Positions 1 to 9,169 are shown, numbered from the stretch's first letter. The stretch: 64,000 nt of DNA from Akkermansia massiliensis (GCF_018847375.1 NZ_CP072036.1:930001-994000); one strand, 5' to 3'. Numbers and translations: made by a program. The notes: a model not told the origin generated them from the letters alone.

Positions 1-503
1 TCATCATGGACTACAATCGCGTCGTGCGCGACCTGAACGGCCTGGCCAGGGAAGAATTCCTGGAAAAGCTCCGCGCCTCCTTTGACGTGGCGCCTGCGGA
101 CGCCGTTCCCGGAGAAGGCTACGCCCCCCGCGCCAAGCACGAATTCGGCATGTATCTGGACGGCCGGTGGTATTCCCTCACCGCCAAACCGGGAACCTTC
201 CCGGCGGACCATCCCATCGAAAGCCTGGACTGCGCCATTCTCCAGGCGAATGTGCTGGCCCCCATCCTGGGCATTGACGATCCGCGCACAAGCGACCGCA
301 TCGACTTCGTAGGCGGCATCCGCGGCCTGGGAGAACTGGAACGCCGCTGCTCCGGAGAAATGGCGCTGGCCTTCTCCCTGTACCCCGTCACCATGGACGA
401 CCTCTTCCGCGTGGCGGATGCCGGGGAAATCATGCCCCCCAAGTCCACGTGGTTTGAGCCCAAGCTGCGCAGCGGACTTTTTGTCCATACCATTGAACAA
501 TGA
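1..503 (+). CDS. DUF1015 family protein, C-terminal part (5' end outside window)
   Basis: The reading frame is open from the left edge, so the visible start-like ATG at 6 is probably internal. The C-terminal stretch, with a PPKSTWFEPKLRSGLFVH motif just before the stop, is typical of the DUF1015 family, a widespread protein group of unknown biochemical role often found beside serA. Here it ends 19 bases before the serA start, so the two genes are probably cotranscribed. That pairing is a family-level association; no function can be read from the fragment. Confidence 0.8.
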   Translation, partial: IMDYNRVVRDLNGLAREEFLEKLRASFDVAPADAVPGEGYAPRAKHEFGMYLDGRWYSLTAKPGTFPADHPIESLDCAILQANVLAPILGIDDPRTSDRIDFVGGIRGLGELERRCSGEMALAFSLYPVTMDDLFRVADAGEIMPPKSTWFEPKLRSGLFVHTIEQ

Positions 504-522
504 CATTTTCCACCATACCAAC

Positions 523-2094
523 ATGAACAAGGTTCTTATTCCCACCAAACTCTCCGACGTAGCGGCCAATACGCTTAAAACGGCCGGCTATGAAGTCGTC
601 CAGGACGCCGACACGCCTCTGGAAGAACAGGCCGCCGCCCATCCGGACACCGTGGCCCTGATCGTCCGCAGTGAAAAAGTCACTCCGGCAATCATGGACG
701 CCCTCCCCTCCCTGAAGCTGGTCATCCGCGCCGGAGCCGGCTACGACAACATTGACATCGTGTACGCCCGCAAGAAGAATGTGGACGTCATGAACACCCC
801 CGGCGCCAACTCCAACGCCGTGGCGGAGGAAGTCATGGCCATGATTCTGGCGTATTACCGCCACATCGTCCAGGCGGACGCCACCACCCGGGAAGGCCTG
901 TGGGAAAAGAAAAAATACATGGGCAGCGAGCTGACCAAAAAAACCGTGGGCATCATCGGCCTGGGCAACATCGGCCGCAACCTCGTCAAGCGCCTCCAGG
1001 GATTTGAACCCACCCTGCTGGGCTACGACCACTTTCTGGCCCGCCAGCGCGCCCTGAACATCGGCGTCACCCCCACCAGCATTGAAGACATCTTCTCCCA
1101 GTGCGACATCATCACCCTGCACGTTCCGGGCGGTCCCTCCACCCACCACATGGTGAACGCGGAACTTATCGACAGCATGAAGGACGGCGCGGTGCTCATC
1201 AATTGCTCCCGCTACGGCGTGGTGGATGAAGAAGCGCTGGCCGCCGCCAAGGCCGCGGGCAAAAACATCGGCTACCTGACGGACGTCCACCCCAAGGACG
1301 CGCCCGGAGAAAAACCTTCCGCCGCCGTGGCGGACCTCATCCTTCCCCACCTGGGCGCCAACACCCGGGAAGCCAACACGAAGGCGGCCAAGCGCGCCGC
1401 GGAACAGATGGTGGCCTATTTCTCTGACGGAGACACCTCCTGCGTGGTGAACGGGGAATCCCCCAACGGTCTCAATCCGGCCCATCTCCAACTGGCTTTC
1501 CTGCTCGCTGCCCTGGCCCGCAAAGCCGGAGGCAACAAGCCTATCCGCCGGGTGGAATGCACCTTCTACGGCAACTTGCGCGTCTTCCGCAAATGGTTCA
1601 CTGCCCCCATTCTGGAAGGGCTGCTGCCGCACGCGGAAAAGGGCCTCATGCCCGCCGCCGCGGAAGAATCCCTGCGGGAGCACGGCATCGTCTTCAAGGC
1701 GCGGGAGCCCAAGGACGACAAGCCCTATGAAGATTCCATCACGCTGGACGTGGTGATGGAAGATGAGGGGGAATATTTCAACACCAGCGTGCGCGGCGTG
1801 GTGACGGAAGGCATTCCCATGGTCTCCCGCCTGAACAACTTCAACGGGCTGTATGCGGACCTGCGCGGCACAACGCTGTTCCTGCATTACAAGGACCGTC
1901 CCGGCATCATCGCCACCATCGGTTCCGCCCTGTACTCCAACGGCATCAACATTGACAACATCGCCGCTCCGGCCGATCACGCCACGCGGGAAGCCCTGGC
2001 CGTCCTCAAGACCAACAAACCCGTTTCCGATGAACTGCTGAACAAGATTGCGGAAGAGATAGATGCCATCTCCGCCTTCTCCCTGAATCTTTAA
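523..2094 (+). CDS. serA: D-3-phosphoglycerate dehydrogenase
   Basis: This 523-residue protein should oxidise 3-phosphoglycerate to 3-phosphohydroxypyruvate, the first step of serine synthesis in the cytosol. The Rossmann motif GLGNIG lies near residues 146-151, a substrate/NAD-binding AGAGYDN block near 70, and a catalytic-region HLGANTREA further on. The last ~75 residues (from GTTLFLHYKDRPG) form an ACT domain, the usual site of serine feedback control. The frame is open upstream to 418, but the ATG at 523 gives the family N-terminus (MNKVLIPTKL) and avoids overlap with the DUF1015 gene. Confidence 0.95.
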   Translation: MNKVLIPTKLSDVAANTLKTAGYEVVQDADTPLEEQAAAHPDTVALIVRSEKVTPAIMDALPSLKLVIRAGAGYDNIDIVYARKKNVDVMNTPGANSNAVAEEVMAMILAYYRHIVQADATTREGLWEKKKYMGSELTKKTVGIIGLGNIGRNLVKRLQGFEPTLLGYDHFLARQRALNIGVTPTSIEDIFSQCDIITLHVPGGPSTHHMVNAELIDSMKDGAVLINCSRYGVVDEEALAAAKAAGKNIGYLTDVHPKDAPGEKPSAAVADLILPHLGANTREANTKAAKRAAEQMVAYFSDGDTSCVVNGESPNGLNPAHLQLAFLLAALARKAGGNKPIRRVECTFYGNLRVFRKWFTAPILEGLLPHAEKGLMPAAAEESLREHGIVFKAREPKDDKPYEDSITLDVVMEDEGEYFNTSVRGVVTEGIPMVSRLNNFNGLYADLRGTTLFLHYKDRPGIIATIGSALYSNGINIDNIAAPADHATREALAVLKTNKPVSDELLNKIAEEIDAISAFSLNL

Positions 2095-2139
2095 CAGGAA
2101 TTAGACTCATTTCCGGACTCTTCCGGAACCCGCCTTCCA

Positions 2140-2190
2140 GGCAGCCCGCTTTCCCTCCATTTCCGGAGGGAGGCGGGTTGCCTTTATTTC
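2140..2190 (+). terminator. Intrinsic terminator after serA
   Basis: A GC-rich inverted repeat (left arm 2140-2158, right arm 2165-2182, loop around ATTT) is followed by a T-rich stretch. The stem has a small bulge. It lies 45 bases after the serA stop and just before the next promoter. Confidence 0.65.
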
Positions 2191-2197
2191 TGCCATG

Positions 2198-2226
2198 TTG
2201 ACAAGGCACACTCCTTTTTGTACTTT
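2198..2226 (+). promoter_or_regulatory. Sigma70-type promoter for the coiled-coil protein gene
   Basis: TTGACA at 2198-2203, a 17-base spacer and TACTTT at 2221-2226. The predicted transcript starts near 2233, giving a leader of about 18 bases before the ATG at 2251, without a Shine-Dalgarno. Confidence 0.7.
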
Positions 2227-2250
2227 TACCCGAATCGTTGGAACACTCTC

Positions 2251-3300
2251 ATGCGCTATGTACTGCTTCTCCTGACCATTTTAACCGCCGGATTCTCCGT
2301 CTGGTACTATCAACACCATATCTCCCCGGAAGGAAAGGAACTGGCCGCCCGGAAAACAGCCATGGAACAGGAGGCCGTAATATTGGAGAAAACCGTCGGC
2401 CAGACCCGGAAGAAACTGGATGAAGCCCAGGACGCCACCCGGACGGCGGAAGAGGCCATGGAAAAATTCCGGGAAACCTATCTTGAGCAGAAAAGACAGC
2501 AGCAGCAGGAAGCCCAGGTTGCCGCCTACCAAAAAAGCATGGCGGACCAGCAGGAGGAAGTGAAGGAACACGACCAGAGGATTGACCAGTTGCGCCGCCG
2601 CATGAGCAGGCAGAGGGAAAACTCCAAGTCCGCCAGGGAAGAACTGCTTCAAAAGAGGGAGGGAATGAAAACCCTGCTTGCGAAGTTGGCCGACAAGCAG
2701 AGAAGTATTCAGGCGGAACTGGGGCAGGCCGAACGGGAACTGGCCAAGAACCGGGAGGATGCCAAAGCCAAAAAGAAATTTTCAGGAGCCGCTCCCCAGA
2801 AGGAGAACATCTCGGAACTTCAATCGCAAATAGCCTTCATTCGCCTGAAAACCTCCGCCACAAAGAAAAAAATGCAGGCTCTGGACGCCGCCCTGGAAGC
2901 CCTGGAAGAAAAAACCGGCAAGCAGCAGCTACTGATGCAGAAAGCGGAGGAAAAACTCACCGAACAGAAAAACAAGGCCTTAACCGACGATGACCGGGAA
3001 GAAACCGCCGCCCCGGACCCGGGAGATGACGATTTGCTGGCTACAGCCGGATACAGGGAGCAGTCCAAAGCCGTCCGGAACGCTCTGGAACAAGCCCGGA
3101 AAGAAGAGGAACAGGCGTCCCGGACCTATGACGAGGCCCGAGCTGAAATGCGCAAGTCTTCCAGAGAAGAAGTAAAAAAGCTGGAGAAGGAGGAAAAGGA
3201 CCATGCCTCCTTCCAGAAGCTGTTCACGGGCGCTGCCTCCGTTGTGGGATTCATCCTCCTCCTGTTCACGGTGGGGGCCTTCCGCCGCAGCAACGGCTGA
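2251..3300 (+). CDS. Membrane-anchored coiled-coil protein of unknown function
   Basis: The 349-residue protein starts with a hydrophobic segment (MRYVLLLLTILTAGFSVW), continues as about 290 charged residues rich in E, K, Q, A and R with long heptad-like runs, and ends with a second hydrophobic segment (VVGFILLLFTVGAF). This predicts an elongated coiled coil tethered to the membrane at both ends. A TTG 33 bases upstream is in frame, but the ATG at 2251 starts directly at the membrane segment and suits the promoter. I do not recognise a family. Coiled-coil proteins of this kind can be structural or spacer elements, but nothing here shows which. Confidence 0.75.
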   Translation: MRYVLLLLTILTAGFSVWYYQHHISPEGKELAARKTAMEQEAVILEKTVGQTRKKLDEAQDATRTAEEAMEKFRETYLEQKRQQQQEAQVAAYQKSMADQQEEVKEHDQRIDQLRRRMSRQRENSKSAREELLQKREGMKTLLAKLADKQRSIQAELGQAERELAKNREDAKAKKKFSGAAPQKENISELQSQIAFIRLKTSATKKKMQALDAALEALEEKTGKQQLLMQKAEEKLTEQKNKALTDDDREETAAPDPGDDDLLATAGYREQSKAVRNALEQARKEEEQASRTYDEARAEMRKSSREEVKKLEKEEKDHASFQKLFTGAASVVGFILLLFTVGAFRRSNG

Positions 3301-3388
3301 GCGTGTTCCTGAAAACTTGAGGGCACGGAATGAAGAAAAGCTCCTGCGTCCCGTTTGCCGCTCTTCCGGAGCCCTCCGCAGGGAGGCG

Positions 3389-3416
3389 TTGACGGGCGGC
3401 AGGGATATGGTAGTCT
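3389..3416 (+). promoter_or_regulatory. Probable promoter for queE
   Basis: TTGACG at 3389-3394, a 16-base spacer and TAGTCT at 3411-3416, leaving 15 bases before the ATG at 3432. This predicts a very short leader. Confidence 0.5.
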
Positions 3417-3431
3417 CAGGCCTGCCTGATC

Positions 3432-4115
3432 ATGCTCACACTGGCCCAGCTTCACGGACAACCGGAAATTTTCCATTCCATCCAGGGGGAAGGCGTCTCC
3501 CAGGGGACTCCCTGCGTCTTTCTGCGCCTGGCAGGCTGCAACCTGGCCTGTTCCTGGTGTGACACGGCGTACTCCTGGAACGGGACAGTTCCCGGAGTGC
3601 GGCTCACGCCTGAAAAGGCGGCGGAACTGGCGCTCCGTTATCCATGCCGCCGCCTGGTACTGACCGGGGGAGAACCGCTCATTCAGCAAAAAGCCCTTCC
3701 CGCCCTGCTGCGCCTGCTGCCGGACCATGCCGTGGAGCTGGAAACCAACGGCACCATTATGCCGGATGCGGAACTGCTGGAACGCATCACGCAATTCAAC
3801 GTGTCTCCCAAACTCCCCCACTCCGGCAATGAAACCGCCAGAACATGGAAACCGGACGTCCTGCGCCGTCTGGCTTCCACGGAAAAAGCGTGGTTCAAAT
3901 TCGTAGTGGCGTGCGAGGAAGATGTAAAAACCGCCCTGCGGCAGGCTTCTGGGGCAGACATTCCCGCAGAACGCATCCTGCTCATGCCACTGGCCTCCAC
4001 ACGGGCAGAGCTGGACGCCATGCGCGCGCAGACGGTGGAATGGTGCCTCCGTTATGGCCTCCGCTTTTCAGACCGCCTGCACATCGCCATTTGGGACAGC
4101 AAAAAGGGCGTTTGA
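3432..4115 (+). CDS. queE: 7-carboxy-7-deazaguanine synthase (radical SAM)
   Basis: This 227-residue enzyme should convert 6-carboxy-tetrahydropterin to 7-carboxy-7-deazaguanine in the queuosine (preQ0) pathway. The family-typical SIQGEG motif is near residues 17-22. The radical-SAM iron-sulfur cysteines follow as C36-x3-C40-x2-C43 (CNLACSWC), and a GGEP motif is seen further on. The length is normal for QueE. queA, a later step of the pathway, lies 14 kb away on the other strand. No queC, queD or queF of ordinary type is present in the window. Confidence 0.93.
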   Translation: MLTLAQLHGQPEIFHSIQGEGVSQGTPCVFLRLAGCNLACSWCDTAYSWNGTVPGVRLTPEKAAELALRYPCRRLVLTGGEPLIQQKALPALLRLLPDHAVELETNGTIMPDAELLERITQFNVSPKLPHSGNETARTWKPDVLRRLASTEKAWFKFVVACEEDVKTALRQASGADIPAERILLMPLASTRAELDAMRAQTVEWCLRYGLRFSDRLHIAIWDSKKGV

Positions 4116-4126
4116 AAACGCCCTTG
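4103..4126. terminator. Hairpin between convergent queE and rho
   Basis: AAGGGCGTTT and AAACGCCCTT form a near-perfect stem that includes the queE stop codon, followed by TTGTATA on the plus strand. It lies between two convergent genes and could serve both. Confidence 0.6.
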
Positions 4127-4195
4127 TATAGTCAAAGGAAAATATTCCCTGGCAGGCATCCTGCGTGGAGCTCTTCGCCCCATCATTCCGGCAGC

Positions 4196-6187
4196 TTATG
4201 CCTTCTGCTTCAGGTCCAGTAGCATCTGGGCGTTGCTTGGGTACTTGTTCAGGAAAAACAGGAAGCGTTCCATGGCCTCTACAGGCTTGTGCCCCGCCAG
4301 CGCGCGGCGGATCAGGTTCATTTTGTACAGCCACGCTTCCGGCATGATGAGTTCTTCCCGGCGCGTTCCCGATTTCAGGATATCCACGGCCGGGAAGATA
4401 TACTGCTCCGCAATGCGGCGGTTCAGGACAAGCTCCATGTTGCCCGTACCCTTGAACTCCTGGAAAATCAGGTCATCCATACGGCTGTTGGTTTCCACGA
4501 GTGCAGTGGCGATGATGGTCAGGGAACCGGCCTGGCGCGTATTGCGGGCGGCGGCAAAAAGACGGCGGGGCATTTCCAGCGCACGGGCATCAATGCCGCC
4601 GGACATGGTGCGGCCGCTCCCCTTGTCCGCGTTATTATAGGCACGGGCAAGGCGCGTGATGGAATCCATCAGCAGGAAGACATGCTGGCCGGCTTCCACA
4701 AGCCGCTTGGCGCGCTCAATGCAAAGCTCCGCCATGCGGCAGTGGTCACGCACCCTGCCGTCATTGGAAGAAGCGTATACCTCGGCTCCGGGAAGGGAAC
4801 GCTTGAACTCCGTCACTTCTTCCGGGCGTTCGTCCACCAGCAGCACCATCAGGTGGATGGAATCCTTGTAATTCTCCAGAATGGCTTCCGCCATGTGCTG
4901 CAGCAGCGTCGTCTTCCCCGCGCGGGGCGGAGAAACGATCAGGCCGCGCTGGCCGCGCCCGATCGGCGCAATCAGGTCCAGCGTGCGCGTGGTATAGCGC
5001 TCCGGACGGGTTTCAAAGGAAATGCGCTTATTCGGATTGACCGCCTTGAGCTCTTCAAAATGCGGGCTCTTGCGGGCCTTCTCCGGAGCATCTCCGTTGA
5101 CGGCGGATATCTCCGTCAGAAGAATGCCGCGGTCATGGCGGCAGGCTTGTCCATGCACCCAAACGGCGGGACGCAGGCCGAACTTGCGGATCATGTCCTG
5201 CGGAACGTACACGGCTTCCGCAAAAGCGTCAAAATCATTATCCGGCTTCCTTAAAAAGCCGAATCCCTTATTCGTGATTTCCAGCAGGCCGTCCACCGGT
5301 TCCGGGGGCGCCAGCTCACGGGGAGCATTATTCTGGGGAGCATTCCCCTCCTGGTGATTATTGTTCCAGCGGTTTTTAACCCGGTCATTGCCGTTCCTGC
5401 CATTGCGGCCGTCCTGCCGGTTATTCCGGTTCTTATTGAAACGGTCGTTGTTATTGCGGCGGTTCTGTCTCTCAAAACGCTGCCTTTGCGGTTCATTCGT
5501 CCGATGGGATTCTCGCGCGGCATCTCCGGAGAAATCCGTCGCGCCTTCCTGTACCACCTTGATGGACGGAGCGGCAGAATCCGCATCCGGCCCTGTCTCC
5601 TGTACCCGCGGTTTTCTCACAAACCTCTGGCGGATCACCTTCGGCCTGCCTCCTTCGGACTGTTCCGGAGCAGAATCCGCAGGACTGGCGGCCGGTTCGG
5701 CAGGCGCCATGGAAACGGCAGCGTCCGTTTTGGCGCCCTCTGCGGCATCGTCTTCAGGCACAATGGTCTTGGCGGAACGCCTGCGCACCGGCTTGACGGG
5801 AGCTTCCGTTACGGGAACATCAGGGGAACCGGCAGTTTCCGGAACTTCCTCCACGGGCTTCTTGCGGGGACGTCCGCGCCGGGGCTTGGCAGGAGCTTCC
5901 TCCGTCCCTTCCGCCGCCGGAATTTCAGCGCTGCTTTTGCGGGCGCTCTTCTTCTGCGGCGCATCCGTGCTCTCCATCCCTTCACCCGCCAATTCCGGAA
6001 CCTTCTTCCTTGCCGTCCGCTTGCGGGGGGCCGGGGAAGAACCCTGTTCCGTCCCGGAAACTTCCGCAGCGGCGTGGGACTCTGCCGGAGCTTCCGCCGC
6101 AGACTTGGCTCTGCGGACAATACGTTTTTTGGGCGATGGCTCCGGAGAAACCTGTTCCGGAGTCAAATCTGGGGGGGTATCAGACAT
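4196..6187 (-). CDS. rho: Transcription termination factor Rho with ~295-residue disordered N-terminal extension
   Basis: The 663-residue protein has a Rho core from about residue 297: an RNA-binding cold-shock-like domain (GLLEITNKGFGFLR), a Walker A motif SPPRAGKTT at 419-427, a Walker B-like LMVLLVDERPEE near 446-457 and the MSGGIDARAL loop. E. coli Rho is about 420 residues. The extra N-terminus first holds Ala/Pro/Glu/Lys-rich sequence with an AT-hook-like RRGRPRK near 103-109. From about 230 to 290 it becomes an Asn/Arg/Gly/Gln-rich tract. The gene follows yebC by 51 bases on the same strand and shows no promoter of its own close to the start, so yebC-rho is probably an operon. Confidence 0.97.
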   Translation of the reverse strand: MSDTPPDLTPEQVSPEPSPKKRIVRRAKSAAEAPAESHAAAEVSGTEQGSSPAPRKRTARKKVPELAGEGMESTDAPQKKSARKSSAEIPAAEGTEEAPAKPRRGRPRKKPVEEVPETAGSPDVPVTEAPVKPVRRRSAKTIVPEDDAAEGAKTDAAVSMAPAEPAASPADSAPEQSEGGRPKVIRQRFVRKPRVQETGPDADSAAPSIKVVQEGATDFSGDAARESHRTNEPQRQRFERQNRRNNNDRFNKNRNNRQDGRNGRNGNDRVKNRWNNNHQEGNAPQNNAPRELAPPEPVDGLLEITNKGFGFLRKPDNDFDAFAEAVYVPQDMIRKFGLRPAVWVHGQACRHDRGILLTEISAVNGDAPEKARKSPHFEELKAVNPNKRISFETRPERYTTRTLDLIAPIGRGQRGLIVSPPRAGKTTLLQHMAEAILENYKDSIHLMVLLVDERPEEVTEFKRSLPGAEVYASSNDGRVRDHCRMAELCIERAKRLVEAGQHVFLLMDSITRLARAYNNADKGSGRTMSGGIDARALEMPRRLFAAARNTRQAGSLTIIATALVETNSRMDDLIFQEFKGTGNMELVLNRRIAEQYIFPAVDILKSGTRREELIMPEAWLYKMNLIRRALAGHKPVEAMERFLFFLNKYPSNAQMLLDLKQKA

Positions 6188-6238
6188 GGAAAAGAAAATT
6201 GGACTGCAACAACAGGCGTCTCCTGAAAGACAACGGCG

Positions 6239-6994
6239 TTAGTCAAGCTGTTCGAGGATTTCTTCCGCCACGTCGAAATTGGAGAAGACGTTCAGCGCGT
6301 CATCGTAATCGTCCAGCGCTTCATACAAGCGCAGGGCGGCCTTCGCCGTCTCCAGATCGTTAATTACGGAAACGTTCTGCGCCACGGAAATCAGCTTCAT
6401 GGAAATCACCGTATGCCCGGCCTCGCGCAGGGCGGCGCACACATTGTTCAATTCCGTCGGGTCCGTAACAAACACCCATTCATTGTCGGAATCACCCTGC
6501 TCCACATCGTCCGCGCCGCATTCCAGCGCCAGGTCCATCGCGGAATCCTCCGTCAGGCCTTCCGCCATGATGCGGGCTTCTCCCTTGCGTTCAAACTGGT
6601 AGGCCACGGAACCGGGAGTGCCGATGCTGCCCCCGTTCTTGGTAAACAGAGTGCGCAGCTCGGAAGCGGAACGGTTCGTGTTGTCCGTCGCCACTTCAAT
6701 CAGGAAAGCCGTACCCGCCGGGCCGTAGCCTTCATAAGTAATCTCCTGGATGGTGGCGCCGCCCAGTTCCCCGGTGCCTTTCTTGATGGCGCGTTCAATA
6801 TTCTCCTTGGGGGTGGACACGGCCTTGGCCCCGTCAATGGCGGCCCTCAGGCGAGGGTTCAGATCAGGATCTCCGCCGCCGCTCTTGGCGGCCAGCATGA
6901 TTTCATGGGCAAAGCGGGCAAACACCTTGCCCTTCTTGGCATCTTCCTTAGCCTTAACGTACTTGATCTTAGACCATTTATTATGTCCTGACAT
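6239..6994 (-). CDS. yebC: YebC/PmpR-family protein
   Basis: The 251-residue protein begins MSGHNKWSKIKYVKAKED, the hallmark N-terminus of the YebC/TACO1 family. These cytosolic proteins have been described as DNA-binding regulators (PmpR) and more recently as factors that help ribosomes through difficult sequences. The frame is open 33 codons further upstream, but the family start at 6994 is clear and lies 10 bases after a good -10 box. It heads a probable operon with rho. Confidence 0.95.
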   Translation of the reverse strand: MSGHNKWSKIKYVKAKEDAKKGKVFARFAHEIMLAAKSGGGDPDLNPRLRAAIDGAKAVSTPKENIERAIKKGTGELGGATIQEITYEGYGPAGTAFLIEVATDNTNRSASELRTLFTKNGGSIGTPGSVAYQFERKGEARIMAEGLTEDSAMDLALECGADDVEQGDSDNEWVFVTDPTELNNVCAALREAGHTVISMKLISVAQNVSVINDLETAKAALRLYEALDDYDDALNVFSNFDVAEEILEQLD

Positions 6995-7004
6995 AGAATT
7001 GGGA

Positions 7005-7034
7005 ATAATAGTAAGTGTATGTGAAAAGAGACAA
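7005..7034 (-). promoter_or_regulatory. Promoter for yebC-rho with near-leaderless start
   Basis: On the minus strand: TTGTCT (7029-7034), an 18-base spacer and TATTAT (7005-7010), then only 10 bases to the ATG. The predicted leader is 3-4 bases and no Shine-Dalgarno is present. Confidence 0.6.
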
Positions 7035-7416
7035 ACTAACAAGTGGAACTGTTCTTCAACCCGGGCGAACACATTGTCTTTCGCAAATACCACGCAGGAA
7101 GGGAATCAGGGTGCGGCCATCCGTAAATAGGTTACAGGGACCGGATACTCTGCCGGGGAACACGCCGCACTCCCTTAAGGGGCTCCGGCTACCGCTTGGC
7201 AGTCACTCTCAACACACGCAAAATAACGTATTCCCCAGCATTGGCAATACTTTTTTAGGTCACGGAAGCATGGAAGCAAACCCCAGGGAACCGGATAAAC
7301 AATTCCTCCCACAATCTGGAGTAATCATTCTACGGAAAGACTGCCCGTCTTATTTAATTTGATGAAAGCGCGAGCATCTCCAGGAAAAGATGGACGACCG
7401 CTTTATCCTCTCTCCG
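7035..7416. other. Intergenic region, no gene recognised
   Basis: About 380 bases lie between the yebC promoter and the end of the exported-protein gene at 7417. I see no convincing coding frame, tRNA-like cloverleaf or strong hairpin. Confidence 0.5.
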
Positions 7417-8718
7417 CTAGTCCGCCTCACGCTCTATTATTTCCCCTTCATCCCGGTTGTCGGGCTCATAGCAGGTAATATCTTCGTTTAACATGGAATA
7501 ATAACTATATGGCTCTTCCTTTTCCAAAGGCCCTTCCCTTGCTTTTTGAAAATGCTTCAATTCCCTGCCATGCTCATCAAAATAACTGATCTGCTGGAAT
7601 CCATGTTCCGGATAGGAAAAACGGATAATAGCACACTTCATTAAATGATCGGAACTTAACTCTCCGTTTTCGTCGTAATAGCGGATTTCCTTCACGGCGC
7701 GGCCTCCTCCCAAATCACTCCCAGGTTCATAATGGTCTGCACAACGCCGGGCCCACCCCTGAAGGCCACGAGTCAACCGGCCAAACTTGTCCGTATATTC
7801 CGCTTCAGCTACATCATAAGGGTCCAGATAATACTTTGCTTGAAGCAAATCTTCAGGAAGAAGTAACCGCAATTGATCGATATCGTTCCAATCACCAAAT
7901 CTTTCTTTTAAATAAAAGGTTTTTCTTGTGGAAGCCGTCAATTCCGCTTCCCATCCTTGATGAACTTCCAGGCAGGCAACGCCCGCCTCCACGGCAGGCG
8001 TTGCCTTGTACTGATGGTAACGGATCATTCGTCCTTTCGGAAAAATAGCCGGACGTTCCACATCCACAGGCTCCTGGCTTACGACACTTCTTGAATCATC
8101 TCCTTTTCCAAAAAAGGATTCCCTGAAAATGAAAGGACCATTGAGAATCCCTGCCCCTTCCTGGCAAATAACCTCTCCCCGGTGGTAACCATTTGCACAA
8201 AGGGCATCTTCTCCCCGTACACCATAAAAAGTGACGCACCTGCGTCCCCTATTCTCTTCCACCACACGCATGTGATAGCCCTGATCGTCAAGGTCACAGA
8301 TTTTCCCATCCGCGGTGAAATAGGTGTAAATGCACAACGCATATTCCTGAATGTCCGTCCATTCCCGGTCGTTCGTTTCATCATAATCCTTTTTGGGGTA
8401 GAATCCGGACAGGAAATTCAAAGCCTCTCCCTGCTTCCGGTTTGTTCCGCGGCGCGCGTCGATCCATTCTTCACAATTAAGAATCAGTTTCCATTGCAGA
8501 TATTGATGATCATTGAATTCGATCAACTTTTGTTCAATCCATCTTCCATTGACGGGAGGATACTTCCGGTCGGAATAGCCAGGGTTGAGGGGCTCCCATA
8601 AATCCATCACAGGATGCCCAACCGGGTCAATCATTCGCCTCGCCCCTTCCGAAAAAGTTATCCCGCCTGAAACTGCTATTAAAAAAATGTATAAAGAACA
8701 CCTCATAACATGATCCAT
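7417..8718 (-). CDS. Exported protein of unknown function with YxDxxGxL-type repeats
   Basis: The 433-residue product has an N-terminal hydrophobic stretch (CSLYIFLIAVSGG) that looks like a signal peptide, so it probably leaves the cytoplasm. Near the C-terminus are three similar motifs, YTDKFGRL, YYDENGEL and YFDEHGREL, resembling the short beta-repeats of YD/MORN-like proteins. No catalytic motif is recognised. The start at 8718 is preceded on its strand by CAGGG at a suitable distance; an ATG four codons later is the alternative. The gene stands alone and its codon use is less GC-biased than that of its neighbours. Confidence 0.75.
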   Translation of the reverse strand: MDHVMRCSLYIFLIAVSGGITFSEGARRMIDPVGHPVMDLWEPLNPGYSDRKYPPVNGRWIEQKLIEFNDHQYLQWKLILNCEEWIDARRGTNRKQGEALNFLSGFYPKKDYDETNDREWTDIQEYALCIYTYFTADGKICDLDDQGYHMRVVEENRGRRCVTFYGVRGEDALCANGYHRGEVICQEGAGILNGPFIFRESFFGKGDDSRSVVSQEPVDVERPAIFPKGRMIRYHQYKATPAVEAGVACLEVHQGWEAELTASTRKTFYLKERFGDWNDIDQLRLLLPEDLLQAKYYLDPYDVAEAEYTDKFGRLTRGLQGWARRCADHYEPGSDLGGGRAVKEIRYYDENGELSSDHLMKCAIIRFSYPEHGFQQISYFDEHGRELKHFQKAREGPLEKEEPYSYYSMLNEDITCYEPDNRDEGEIIEREAD

Positions 8719-8738
8719 ATCATTACCCTGAATGATGT

Positions 8739-8767
8739 ATCCTAATATGATGTGAAGGATATATCAA
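8739..8767 (-). promoter_or_regulatory. Promoter for the exported YxDxxG protein gene
   Basis: On the minus strand: TTGATA (8762-8767), a 17-base spacer and TAGGAT (8739-8744). The leader before the ATG at 8718 would be about 14 bases and includes an AGGG. Confidence 0.55.
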
Positions 8768-9140
8768 TTATTTCAATAAACCGAACCCTCTTTATTTGAT
8801 CTTTTAGAACCATTTTCGGAAAATGTCACGACCATCCGGACGTGGAGCATAACCACTTTTGCCGGCCCCTTCTCCGCCTTTTCCTGACACAGTCCATCAG
8901 AGGGAGGACAGGATGGCATTTCCCCTTGTTGAAAGAACCTCCGTAATCATTTTTACACGGGAAAAAAGGATTTCCGCCACACGCCCGGCATGTTCCGGCT
9001 TGATTAGAAATCCATTCAAAAAATATTCAAGATAATAATAAACATTAAAAGTATCCGCGATATTCTGTCCCGCATTTTCCCGGGAAAACCTCTATTCCGT
9101 CATGGAACGGGACCGAAGTTCAACGCCGTCTGTGTTATCA
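8768..9140. other. Intergenic region, nothing recognised
   Basis: About 370 AT-richer bases lie between divergent promoters. No coding frame, RNA gene or repeat stands out. Confidence 0.5.
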
Positions 9141-9169
9141 TTGACTAAGAAAGGGAGGCGGGCTTAGAT
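9141..9169 (+). promoter_or_regulatory. Promoter for CDF transporter gene
   Basis: TTGACT (9141-9146), a 17-base spacer and TTAGAT (9164-9169), with a leader of about 20 bases before the ATG at 9196. Confidence 0.55.
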
